From IMG/VR virus record IMGVR_UViG_3300042922_000231, positions 1 to 43,129 of that record: a stretch of 43,129 nt of DNA. The stretch is one strand, 5' to 3'. Shown one piece after another: positions 7,108 to 14,920 of the stretch. The notes beneath the pieces were generated by a model that saw only the letters and a program-made list of their open reading frames with translations, was not told the DNA's origin and did not search any database. The DNA is from a virus. The first letter of the stretch is position 1. Every line of letters begins with the position of its first letter. The translations under genes and the position numbers were made by a program.

Positions 7108-7404
7108 AAATATCCTTTTGTTACTCAAATGTTACCCTTCATGAAGTTGATAGCTAAAAAACCCTTATACATCAAGGTTTTATGTGTGTTTGCTGGTTAT
7201 ATGCTTTATAACCCAATCTATTTGTAACATCTTTATGTCTGTATATGTACAGTATGGAAAATCAGCGATTTAATCGACTTTTTCGCGGATCTCTGCATTT
7301 TATATTTGTAATATCTTATGGTTTATATCTGTTTGTATCTGTCTATTATGTTACCCTTAAGTTACCCGAGTAACATATTTATGCACAATGTGGATAACTG
7401 CATG
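7108..7404. other. AT-rich attP-type region with integrase arm-like repeats
   Basis: No gene is seen. ATGTTACCCTT occurs at 7129-7139 and 7348-7358, GTTACCC again at 7361-7367 within the palindrome GTTACCCGAGTAAC, and an imperfect direct repeat starts TATTTGTAACAT (7219) and TATTTGTAATAT (7303). The placement directly after int and the repeated short sites are typical of attP arms. The core crossover sequence cannot be fixed without a host junction. Confidence 0.55.
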
Positions 7405-7432
7405 AAAAAAGGCCACCCGGTTAAGGATGGCC
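7405..7432 (-). terminator. Terminator of the late operon
   Basis: On the minus strand GGCCATCC, loop TTAACC, GGGTGGCC is followed by TTTTTT (7410-7405). It overlaps the stop codon of the protease gene and closes the long leftward late transcript before the attP region. Confidence 0.85.
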
Positions 7433-8091
7433 TACTGTAAAAACTCCTTCACTTCATCGGCTGGAATAGCGAACGAATATCCTTCCGATGTTGCCCGCAT
7501 AATCCCCACTAGATCACCGTGGTCATTGATTACCGGTCCGCCTGAGTTGCCTTGAATGGATTGTGCGTCCATCATAACGGCAGTCCAGCGGTCTCCGGTG
7601 GTCATGATGCAATCACGGGCTGTATCTATTACAACCCCTTCTGAAAAACTCCAGTGTGCAAGCCCCTTCGGATGTCCCACAGTCATGATGGGCATCCCGG
7701 GATATATTTGTGTGTCCGACAATACAAATCCCTCTGCGGGACTGTCAATGCGTATGAGTGCGAGGTCCGTGTCTTTGTCCATCCGCAGCAGTTCGCCATC
7801 ATGCATCACATTGTCATAAGTGGTCACATCAATGTGTAGTGTGCCTGTGTTCCTGTCGATTACGTGTGCATTGGTCAGCAGCAGTCCATCACCGATCAGC
7901 ATACCGGTACCGGTTCCTTGGATGCGCGTACCCTCGAAGTAAGAGGTATAGTATGCCGTGACGATGGCAGTCTTTTCCCGGGCGGTTTCAAGCTGCGTCT
8001 GGAAGGTGTGCTGCTGGTTGTAGGGATATGCGCCGGCCGAAACAGGCACAAAAAAAGTGACCAGCAGCATAATGCATATGCGCTTGATCAC
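7432..8091 (-). CDS. Secreted trypsin-like (HtrA-type) serine protease
   Basis: I choose the GTG at 8091, which overlaps the holin stop (GTGA) and gives a 219-aa protein with a clean signal peptide: MIKRICIMLL charged start, a hydrophobic core to residue 18, and a cleavage-type SAGA-Y end. The mature part is a compact S1 trypsin-like domain with H76 (LLTNAHV), D109 (DTDLALI) and S183 (QGNSGGPV). There is no PDZ domain. It is the last gene of the lysis cassette, so it should be made late and exported. Possible roles are cutting wall or S-layer proteins at lysis, or changing the host surface. It has no membrane anchor beyond the signal peptide. An ATG at 8166 in the same frame would bury the signal. 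Confidence 0.88.
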   Translation of the reverse strand: MIKRICIMLLVTFFVPVSAGAYPYNQQHTFQTQLETAREKTAIVTAYYTSYFEGTRIQGTGTGMLIGDGLLLTNAHVIDRNTGTLHIDVTTYDNVMHDGELLRMDKDTDLALIRIDSPAEGFVLSDTQIYPGMPIMTVGHPKGLAHWSFSEGVVIDTARDCIMTTGDRWTAVMMDAQSIQGNSGGPVINDHGDLVGIMRATSEGYSFAIPADEVKEFLQ

Positions 8092-8357
8092 TTCGTTGTA
8101 CCTGGATTGTTTTTTTGAAGCTCGTATAACCCGGTGGCTGAGAAACCGGCGATTGCTCCGGCCCATAGTCGATAAACCAATTCTAGATCCGTGAAGATAT
8201 AAGACGCGGCGCCCACTCCTAGACCGATCAAAATACCGATTACAGGGATTAAGTTCTTGGGAAGAGTAACGGTAGCCTTCACACCGTTCAGGACCACAGT
8301 AACGAATACAGTAAGGGCAGTCGCCAAAGCCAGCACCTGGTTCAATGCATCATTCAT
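8088..8357 (-). CDS. Holin (A118/LL-H type)
   Basis: This 89-aa protein has three hydrophobic segments: residues 5-25 (VLALATALTVFVTVVLNGV), 33-55 (LIPVIGILIGLGVGAASYIF) and 62-80 (LWAGAIAGFSATGLYE). It has a short polar tail. The PVIGILIGLGVG pattern and size fit the small holins of Listeria A118-like and Lactobacillus phages. It overlaps both the amidase stop and the protease start, placing it in the lysis cassette. It would form the membrane lesion that times release of the amidase. Confidence 0.88.
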   Translation of the reverse strand: MNDALNQVLALATALTVFVTVVLNGVKATVTLPKNLIPVIGILIGLGVGAASYIFTDLELVYRLWAGAIAGFSATGLYELQKNNPGTTK

Positions 8358-9207
8358 TTGTCACACTCTCCTTTGGATAAATTAACACTCGCTTGGTGTT
8401 TACAGCATCGGGGTCCAGGAACACGTTGCGGACCACGCCTAGATCCCGCAGGTCCGTTCCTTTAATGTAGCTGGTTCCATCGTAGTTCTTCGTATCGACC
8501 TTGGTGTCGCCTACATACACACTCCGCAGCGCATACGACCAGCGCGCCCCCAGAGCGTTCAGGATTAGCTTGGCTGGGACCCAGCTCTTGCCTTCGATCA
8601 GCAGGCCCTCATACGGCACATCGTTCAGCAGCACGTCTACCGGATATGTGCCGGGCGGTGTAGTGCGTACTCCGTACTGTACGCCCAGGTATTCACAGAT
8701 GCCTTGGGCCATCGCTACAGCAAGCCGATTTTGAAACTCTTCATTAAAGAGTAATTCTTCTTCCGTAGGATTCGTCAGGAACCCCGGCTCGATCAGCGCT
8801 GCTGGCATCGTTGTGTTACGGCATACAGATAGGTTCTGGTGCCGACACTTGCGGTCTGCTAGGCCGGTCACAGACATCAGGTGTTTATGGATGATCGTAG
8901 CGAATGGTTTGTCCATGTCCTTCGTGTACAGCGTCTCAGATCCTTTAGCAGATGGTTCCCCAGCATTCGCGTGGATGGACAGGAATACATCTGCCTTCGC
9001 TTTATTGGCGATCTTGGCGCGGTCTACAAGCTCCACGAATACGTCTGTCGATCGTGTGAGGATTACGTTAATCTCCGGGTTCTTCTTCAGCAGCTCGTTG
9101 ATCTTCAGGACCATGGAGAGATTAAAGTCTTTCTCCAGCTTACCGGTAGCTCCATGTCCACCTGTGTCTTTCTTTCCATGTCCACCGTCAATTACGACTG
9201 TCTTCAT
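8350..9207 (-). CDS. Endolysin: N-acetylmuramoyl-L-alanine amidase with stalk domain
   Basis: From the ATG at 9207 this is a 285-aa protein that begins MKTVVIDGGHG, with AAGAAGG as ribosome site. Residues 1-175 form an Amidase_3 zinc domain with ligands H10, E25 and H79 (SIHANAG) and catalytic E140 (ALIEPGFLTN). Residues 190-280 are a copper-amine-oxidase N-terminal-like stalk domain (VDVLLNDVPYEGLL, then WVPAKLILNALGARW), probably for wall binding. No signal peptide is seen, so it needs the holin. The same frame stays open upstream to 9555, so an N-terminally extended 401-aa form is possible. Confidence 0.92.
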   Translation of the reverse strand: MKTVVIDGGHGKKDTGGHGATGKLEKDFNLSMVLKINELLKKNPEINVILTRSTDVFVELVDRAKIANKAKADVFLSIHANAGEPSAKGSETLYTKDMDKPFATIIHKHLMSVTGLADRKCRHQNLSVCRNTTMPAALIEPGFLTNPTEEELLFNEEFQNRLAVAMAQGICEYLGVQYGVRTTPPGTYPVDVLLNDVPYEGLLIEGKSWVPAKLILNALGARWSYALRSVYVGDTKVDTKNYDGTSYIKGTDLRDLGVVRNVFLDPDAVNTKRVLIYPKESVTNE

Positions 9208-9555
9208 CGGGTACCTTCTTTCCGGGGCGTCTGCCCCCTGTGATAATGTCGATGATGTAGTTAAGTTCCTCTGACCCACTCTCGCGGATCGTTTCATACG
9301 CCCATACTGCTTCGTTGGCTGCCATTTTCGACCACCTAACAATTCGATTTGGTTCGTTGCCCATCTGCGCCAGTCCTCGTTTTCATCAGCGAGGTAGGGA
9401 AAGTGTCCCTGTAGGAACTTCCGGAACATCTTCATACCGCTGCGTTTCCCATATAGGTAAAAAAGGTAGAACAAAAGGGCCTCCCATTTGAGACCCTCCA
9501 TGTTCTTTAATATGAAGTAAGTCAGATCATACAGCGATTCTATGGTTCCCCACAT
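9188..9555 (-). CDS. Small late protein split over two frames before the amidase
   Basis: An ATG at 9555 with GGAGGTGG ahead begins MWGTIESLYDLTYFILKN. It has a short hydrophobic stretch (WEALLFYLFYLYG) and protein-like sequence up to GGRK (residue 77), after which this frame becomes R/S/T-rich and runs into the amidase without a stop. At that point (9330-9323, CGAAAATGG) the -1 frame begins MAANEAVWAYETIRESGSEE and stops at 9188, overlapping the amidase start. Either the two halves make one 122-aa protein by a -1 slip on A-AAA, or the second half is a separate 45-aa gene (9188-9325, AGGTGG ahead) and the first is fused to the amidase. I favour one 122-aa late protein. Confidence 0.45.
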
Positions 9556-9685
9556 CTACCGGCACCACCTCCGGGTCAAGTAACTCCGCCATCTCTGCCC
9601 CGTATAGGTGCGTGATCCAGTCCAGCGCCCAGAAGGTTAGGCCGTCTTGGAATTCGGTTTCGTCAAATTGGATGAGGTTTTCCAT
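9527..9685 (-). CDS. Small acidic late protein (52 aa)
   Basis: It begins MENLIQFDETEFQDGLTFWA and continues LDWITHLYGAEMAELLD. Its ATG overlaps the stop of the giant virion protein gene by one base (TGATG), with CAGGTGA ahead. Two tryptophans sit in a single amphipathic helix. Function unknown; the position between virion and lysis genes is common for small accessory lysis or virion proteins. Confidence 0.65.
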   Translation of the reverse strand: MENLIQFDETEFQDGLTFWALDWITHLYGAEMAELLDPEVVPVDVGNHRIAV

Positions 9686-12600
9686 CAGTTCACCTGCAAT
9701 CCTAACTCTTCTTTTACCTCGTCCATGTATTCCTTGCGGACTTCGCTGTAAATTTCCTCTAGCTGCGTGATCAATTCATCATCAGTGCCGCCTTCAATCT
9801 CCATGACACGGTTGATAATCTCATTGCCGATGTCTTCCTGAAGCTTCTCGTAACGCTTTGGAGGGATGGAGATTGTCACGGATTCGTCATTCTCATCCTT
9901 GCCGCGAACCTTTTTAGCAGGCGCTGAAGGTGCGATTGATGTATCACCGGTGCGTTCCATCAGATCCACAATGAATTGACCAGCCTGAGTGTACCGGGCC
10001 ACTTCGGATTTGTACGGATTGAGGTACTGCCCTTTAATGCCGGGCGCGTTCAGTTTGTCCTGTCCAAGTGTTGTCTTGTTGGCCGGCAGAGACTGAGACA
10101 ATCCAGGTGTGCGTGACTTATAGTAGTCCTTTACATCTGCGATAATCCCGTCATTGTATGCTGTCTTACGCATAACCGGATCTTGTCGCCGTGCTTCCTG
10201 TGCCAGTGCTGATGGGCTGAAGGACTTCAGGAAGGATTCTCCGAGCCGTGTTGCTACGCCTGTCGCCTTCTCACCCTGAGTGCCACCAAACTGCGGCTGG
10301 AACACATCCTGTACGCCTCTGAGCGTGGACATTCCAAAGAGTGAACCTGCTGCTCCCGAAACGGTGCCTGTAACTTGATTCGGTTTTCCTTTTAATGTAC
10401 TCGCTTCTGCGCCAATCGCTAAAGGGAATGCCAGCGGCTGAAGCTTGTTGTAGTCAAACTGCTTATCGCCCTCCTGGTACTTGGCTGCTTTCGCTGCTGC
10501 GTCTGCGCCTTGACCATCCAGCAGAGCGCCTACATACCGCTGAAGAGCTGAAGTATTAAACCGATACTTCCCTTTACCTACCTGTTCGCGGATGTTGTCA
10601 ACGTCTTTATTGCCACTGTCATTAGATCCGGTGATGATGCCAAGTTGATTCAAGTAATACCCGACTGCTGATAATCCGGTACCGGTCAGGCCAAGCGACA
10701 ACGTACGAATCGCCTCACGCTGCGTAGCGTTGGATTTAGAGGACAACTGAATCAATCCCTTAATAATCCCGCCCGGTGTCATAGTGACCGCTGTAGAGGC
10801 GATGTTGATCGGTGTACGAACGAATGGGAAGACTGTCCGCACTACTGGACTGACAACCTTCTGTACCTTTCCAGATCCACTATTCAGCCAGTTTGCGGTC
10901 TCCCCGCCCAAAGTGTCATTACGCTGGAAGGTGGAGTTCTTTGCGATCCGGTCAGCCTGTTCCAGTGCTGCTTCTGGTGGATCGTTGACAAACTTGCGAA
11001 TGTGGCGTTTAATCTCATCTTTGTTGCTGCGTTTGATGCCGTTTTCCAGTGCGTCCAGGAAGCCTTGCTTCTCCATCTCACCCTTGTAGATCGCGGAATA
11101 CGCGGCATAGTCTGCGCCTTTTGCCACTGCACCAAGGGTCCGTTCTAGGTAACTTAACGGGTTATATTTCCCTTTGTAGGTGAGACCGCGGATTTCATTG
11201 GAACCTTGGATACCGGCAGGGTTAACGCCTTCCCATCCTGCTTTAGCGCCAGTCTTCAGCGCCTTGAAATACTCCGCAGTAAATTTCACCGGGTTGGCAC
11301 CATATAAAGTGGTGGTTCTTGGCTTCTTCATGATGGCCGAAAGGGTAGAATCAATCATCACTCCGAACATGTCCGCTACCCTTGCTGTGGTTGCCATAGC
11401 CGGTCCAGATATCGCATTGATGGCCTGAGTACCAGAGTTAAACAGCATCGCAATGTAACGGATCGCATTCACCTTGTCCATGATAGACGACTTCTCGTAG
11501 CTGTTTAGGATCTTTTGCATCGCCATGTCTGCCTTGGTCTTTTCCAGTCCTTGCAGGTCCGTCAGGCTCTTGGACAGTTTACGCAGTGATTCAATATCCT
11601 TTGGCGTCACTTCTGGATTGGCCTTAATGTACTTTTCAACAATCTTCTCTTGTAATGTTGTCGGTTTTGGAGTCGGACGCGTTTTCTCCATCACATCATG
11701 AGCAATGTCACTGAGTGCTTGGTTCAGTTTTGGATCTGGCTTCAGTTTTTCTAGTGGTTCATCTGTCAGTTTAGCAACTTGTCTCAAAAGACTGGATATT
11801 TCTTTGTTATCCTGACTTGTTGTCGTTTTGGTCTCTTCAACGTCTGCTATTTTCTTCGCAAGTTGTTTAACCTTCTGGAGATATTTCTGTTCATCTGTCT
11901 GCAAAACTGACGGTTTTTTTTCTGCCAACATCTCAGCGATTTCATCCGAATAGTCACGCAGTTTCTGTACACCATCCTGAGTGAGCTTTCCGTTCTTGGC
12001 ATCTTCGATTAATTGACGGACATGTGCAGCGGTTTCCTTGATAATGGCCTTTTCTGCGGTTTCTTGTCCTGATATTTTTCGGAATGCCCGCTCTGCTGAA
12101 GCTAGATTTCCTTTCGCAGCACCACCAGAAACGCTATCTACAATTTCCTGAGCTTTCTGGAATATTTGAGTAGCTACTGGCCGGACTTCTTCCCCAAATT
12201 GTTTTACAAGGTATTCCACATGAGTTTCTGCTTTAATGATGCCCTTTGCCACTTTTGTGGATATAAGGATTGCGTAGTCCGTCCATTCATCAACCGGCAA
12301 GCTGTTCAAGCGTCCTTTACGCTTATTTATTCGTTCTTGCGCTGCTTTCTCTTGCGCCTCCAGAAAGGAAATTACCTTGTCTCTGGTCCGTGGGTTATTG
12401 AGTTCCTTTGGTAATTTATCCTTCACTTCAGCCTTGACACCTTTATTAGCCGGATCTACTTTCCCCTTGGCATCATCCAAGAAGTCAGAGAGTTGTTTAA
12501 TCTCACTTACAGATACATTTTCTCCCTTTTCCAACCGATCCAGAATATCGTTGACTGCATTCTCACGCTTACCAGCACCAATATTTTCTTGCACTTTTGC

Positions 12601-14481
12601 AGCAAGATCTTGGAATTTTATTTTATCAGCTTCGGTAACAGTTTTACCGGCTTTTGATGCAGTTCGGACCAGATTAAGCAATTGCCCCTCTGGGCTTAAA
12701 CGCTGAATTAAAGATGCCGCCTGCACTGTCTGCCCGGCTGCCGTTAGGTCTTTTGCCAGCTTATCGGCTACTTTCAATGAACGGGCATGTTCACCGGACT
12801 TATCGAGTTCCTGCATAACTCTGTAACCTGTGGCAATACTCTCTGCGCTGCTGCTGGATTCATTAAGTAAAAACGAATCCTCTGCTTCTTTAAGGCTCTC
12901 CACATTCTTGTTGGCACGAGTTACTGTGTCCTTGTTCTTGGCAACTTGATATGTTTTGTCTACAGTGTCAATATCGCTTTTCAGCCGCTCAGAGATATTA
13001 CCGCTCTCTTGCATCGTTTTGTAGTTGGAACGAACTCCTGTTGTTTTGGCTTCATATTTGGGTATATTAGGAACCGATTCACTTACAGGTGAGGCGGGTT
13101 GTTCTGGAACAGGACCGTTCTCAACAGGTGCGTTTTTTCTTATGATCAGATTGTCGTTGTTCCATTCGTCACTAACCATGAAATCCATTTCTTCTTGGGT
13201 GAGTTTTTCATCATTTAAATATTTTCGATTTATAATTTGTTCCCGAGATAGTGGTATTTCCACTTCATTAGCCGTTGGAGTTCCAGAGTATTCAGCGAAA
13301 TTCGGTTCATTTGTTCCAGATATTTTATTTACTTTTGGTTCAGATTGTCTAGGAGACACCTCCTGATCTGAGACGATTCTTGCTATTTCGCTTTCAGGCA
13401 CTCCATTTTTGCGAAGCAGTGCTGCTAACCCAGCACCGCCTAGTAGACCAAGCAATGCTCCAGCACCCGCATATTGGCCGACATCCTTCAACCTGCCGCT
13501 AATCGGTTGTTCTTGACCTGACATTGCTTCTTGTAGTTCGTTTGCAGTACCTAGTGCTGCGCCAACACTTCCGACTCCAGTCGCTCCGCCTAGCGCCTTT
13601 CCGACAACTTGGTTTTTAATTCCTTTGGAAATCGCGCCACCTGCAACAACGCCTAAATCAGTCAACCCACCTAAAGCTGTAGAAATGGCTACGTTTGCCG
13701 CGCGTTGTTTTAAAGACTGTTGTTCTCCACCAAAGCGTTCGCCAACTTCCTCGCTGATCTGTTTCGGCAATTCCCATAGGTTACCCGCTGCCGCACCTTT
13801 CGCAAGACCTTGAACGCCTTTAGAAGCGTTTTTAACGATTGGTGAGACTAATTTACCTCCGACATCGTAAGCGGTCTTACCGCTAACCAGAGATCCTAAT
13901 ACGTCTGCTACAATACCACCTTTGGCTTCTTTCGCGCGGTCTAGTCGTTCTTGTGCTGCTTGTCTCGATGATTCAGGACCAATCTTCGTAAACGCTTGAT
14001 CAACTAATGTTGTTAATCCAAACGTTGAAGATGATTGCATACGATCTCCAAAGGCGTTAAAGTCGTCGATACGATCCCATATAGTAGGATTGTTAATCTC
14101 TGAAGCATTAGCCGGGCCGCGCCCGGTCTGCTGCACAAGGTTGGCGGCCGGAACCTTATCCTTCAACGTGGACTGTATCCCTTGTCCTGTCTGGATGAGG
14201 TTGGCTGCTGGGAGTTTGTCCTGGAATACGGACTGTTGCTGCTGGGCTGGTTGTGCAGCTTTGAAGTCTACGGCGTAAGGTGTTTTTTCGGATATTTGTG
14301 GTTCAAGCGATTTCTCTTTTAATGCCAATTTTGAAGTTACGGATTCTCTCGTCTGAACCTCACCACTTAGTTCTCTGCGTCTACGGGCAAGGTAGGATTC
14401 ACCCGTTTCAGCACTGCTGGTAGATTGTCCAGTGAGTTCACGTCTTCTACGTGCAAGGTATTCTGAAGCTGTTTCAGCCAT
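9685..14481 (-). CDS. Giant internal virion (ejection) protein, 1598 aa
   Basis: The start at 14481 (MAETASEYLARRRREL) has GGGGGTGAGG ahead. The N-terminus repeats YLARRRREL at residues 8-16 and 30-38, and DK-PAANL about 20 residues apart near 80-110. Residues about 290-360 are Gly/Ala-rich and hydrophobic (GAGALLGLLGGAGLAALL). A long helical and coiled-coil part covers about 500-1000. Residues 1050-1330 contain hydrophobic helices (VFPFVRTPINIAST, LSLGLTGTGLSAVGYYLNQ). The size, the coiled coils, the membrane-like helices and the place after the tail genes match the large internal proteins that podoviruses inject to build a channel. No transglycosylase motif is seen inside it; that activity sits two genes earlier. 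Homology to a named family is not established here. Confidence 0.75.
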   Translation of the reverse strand: MAETASEYLARRRRELTGQSTSSAETGESYLARRRRELSGEVQTRESVTSKLALKEKSLEPQISEKTPYAVDFKAAQPAQQQQSVFQDKLPAANLIQTGQGIQSTLKDKVPAANLVQQTGRGPANASEINNPTIWDRIDDFNAFGDRMQSSSTFGLTTLVDQAFTKIGPESSRQAAQERLDRAKEAKGGIVADVLGSLVSGKTAYDVGGKLVSPIVKNASKGVQGLAKGAAAGNLWELPKQISEEVGERFGGEQQSLKQRAANVAISTALGGLTDLGVVAGGAISKGIKNQVVGKALGGATGVGSVGAALGTANELQEAMSGQEQPISGRLKDVGQYAGAGALLGLLGGAGLAALLRKNGVPESEIARIVSDQEVSPRQSEPKVNKISGTNEPNFAEYSGTPTANEVEIPLSREQIINRKYLNDEKLTQEEMDFMVSDEWNNDNLIIRKNAPVENGPVPEQPASPVSESVPNIPKYEAKTTGVRSNYKTMQESGNISERLKSDIDTVDKTYQVAKNKDTVTRANKNVESLKEAEDSFLLNESSSSAESIATGYRVMQELDKSGEHARSLKVADKLAKDLTAAGQTVQAASLIQRLSPEGQLLNLVRTASKAGKTVTEADKIKFQDLAAKVQENIGAGKRENAVNDILDRLEKGENVSVSEIKQLSDFLDDAKGKVDPANKGVKAEVKDKLPKELNNPRTRDKVISFLEAQEKAAQERINKRKGRLNSLPVDEWTDYAILISTKVAKGIIKAETHVEYLVKQFGEEVRPVATQIFQKAQEIVDSVSGGAAKGNLASAERAFRKISGQETAEKAIIKETAAHVRQLIEDAKNGKLTQDGVQKLRDYSDEIAEMLAEKKPSVLQTDEQKYLQKVKQLAKKIADVEETKTTTSQDNKEISSLLRQVAKLTDEPLEKLKPDPKLNQALSDIAHDVMEKTRPTPKPTTLQEKIVEKYIKANPEVTPKDIESLRKLSKSLTDLQGLEKTKADMAMQKILNSYEKSSIMDKVNAIRYIAMLFNSGTQAINAISGPAMATTARVADMFGVMIDSTLSAIMKKPRTTTLYGANPVKFTAEYFKALKTGAKAGWEGVNPAGIQGSNEIRGLTYKGKYNPLSYLERTLGAVAKGADYAAYSAIYKGEMEKQGFLDALENGIKRSNKDEIKRHIRKFVNDPPEAALEQADRIAKNSTFQRNDTLGGETANWLNSGSGKVQKVVSPVVRTVFPFVRTPINIASTAVTMTPGGIIKGLIQLSSKSNATQREAIRTLSLGLTGTGLSAVGYYLNQLGIITGSNDSGNKDVDNIREQVGKGKYRFNTSALQRYVGALLDGQGADAAAKAAKYQEGDKQFDYNKLQPLAFPLAIGAEASTLKGKPNQVTGTVSGAAGSLFGMSTLRGVQDVFQPQFGGTQGEKATGVATRLGESFLKSFSPSALAQEARRQDPVMRKTAYNDGIIADVKDYYKSRTPGLSQSLPANKTTLGQDKLNAPGIKGQYLNPYKSEVARYTQAGQFIVDLMERTGDTSIAPSAPAKKVRGKDENDESVTISIPPKRYEKLQEDIGNEIINRVMEIEGGTDDELITQLEEIYSEVRKEYMDEVKEELGLQVN

Positions 14482-14494
14482 TTCCTCACCCCCA

Positions 14495-14920
14495 TCAATA
14501 CCATTTATTTTTATCCCAGAATTGAAGTGCTTTGTAGGGATTTCCATAACGATCCACCACATATTGAATGCCTTTACTGGCCTGCTGGTAAGGGTCTGAC
14601 CAGTCTACGCTATTGCCTCCGTAGTTCTTACGAGTCCCATTCAGGAATTGAAACAATCCGGCTGCTGTAGATTTAGGATTCTTGGCATTGGAATTGAAAC
14701 TACTTTCCCTGGCTACCAATTCCTCAAGTGGACGTTGCCACTCTGTGGGTAATCCTGCTGCCTTTAGCGATTGCGATATAGCAGAAGACGCTACTGCATA
14801 ATTCTTGGGGTTGCTCTTAGCATCTCTATCCGCCTTGTAATAGTTGTAGTAAGCCCCACTGGCCGAAGCCGTGGGGCTTACTACTCCCCCTTTGTCGGTA
14901 CCGGAACCCCCGCAGGCCAT
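14495..14920 (-). CDS. Lytic transglycosylase (SLT) domain, probably a -1 frameshift extension
   Basis: The open frame from the ATG at 14920 is 141 aa. Residues 45-140 are a lytic transglycosylase fold with catalytic E72 (ARESSFNSNAKN), GLFQF (89-92), the NYGG-SVDWSDPYQQASKGIQY helix, and a YKALQFWDK end. The ATG has no usable ribosome site, and a TAA lies 18 bases before it. The gene overlaps the end of the 538-aa gene in the -1 frame, and residues K10-G11 coincide with a slippery heptamer (14887-14893). The likely product is therefore a 667-aa fusion: 537 residues of the virion protein plus 130 residues of this domain. It would cut peptidoglycan during genome entry. Confidence 0.88.
   Translation of the reverse strand: MACGGSGTDKGGVVSPTASASGAYYNYYKADRDAKSNPKNYAVASSAISQSLKAAGLPTEWQRPLEELVARESSFNSNAKNPKSTAAGLFQFLNGTRKNYGGNSVDWSDPYQQASKGIQYVVDRYGNPYKALQFWDKNKWY
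14846..14893 (-). promoter_or_regulatory. Candidate programmed -1 frameshift signal
   Basis: On the minus strand the in-frame codons ACA AAG GGG GAG TAG contain the heptamer A AAG GGG (14893-14887), which fits the X XXY YYZ rule for tandem -1 slippage. Two bases later comes GTAGTAAGCCCCAC (14884-14871), then GGC, loop TTCG, GCC, one unpaired A, and the perfect complement GTGGGGCTTACTAC (14859-14846). The helix has 14 plus 3 pairs and a cUUCGg cap. The zero-frame stop lies inside its lower part. There is no T-tract, so it is not a terminator. Confidence 0.75.

Noticed and set aside
7108-7404. tRNA fragment as attP core
   Set aside because: I looked for a tRNA 3' end or T-arm in this gap and found none; the attachment core cannot be assigned.
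14846-14884. Rho-independent terminator after the 538-aa gene
   Set aside because: The hairpin is very strong but has no T-tract on either side, and a coding frame runs through it; a frameshift stimulator fits better.
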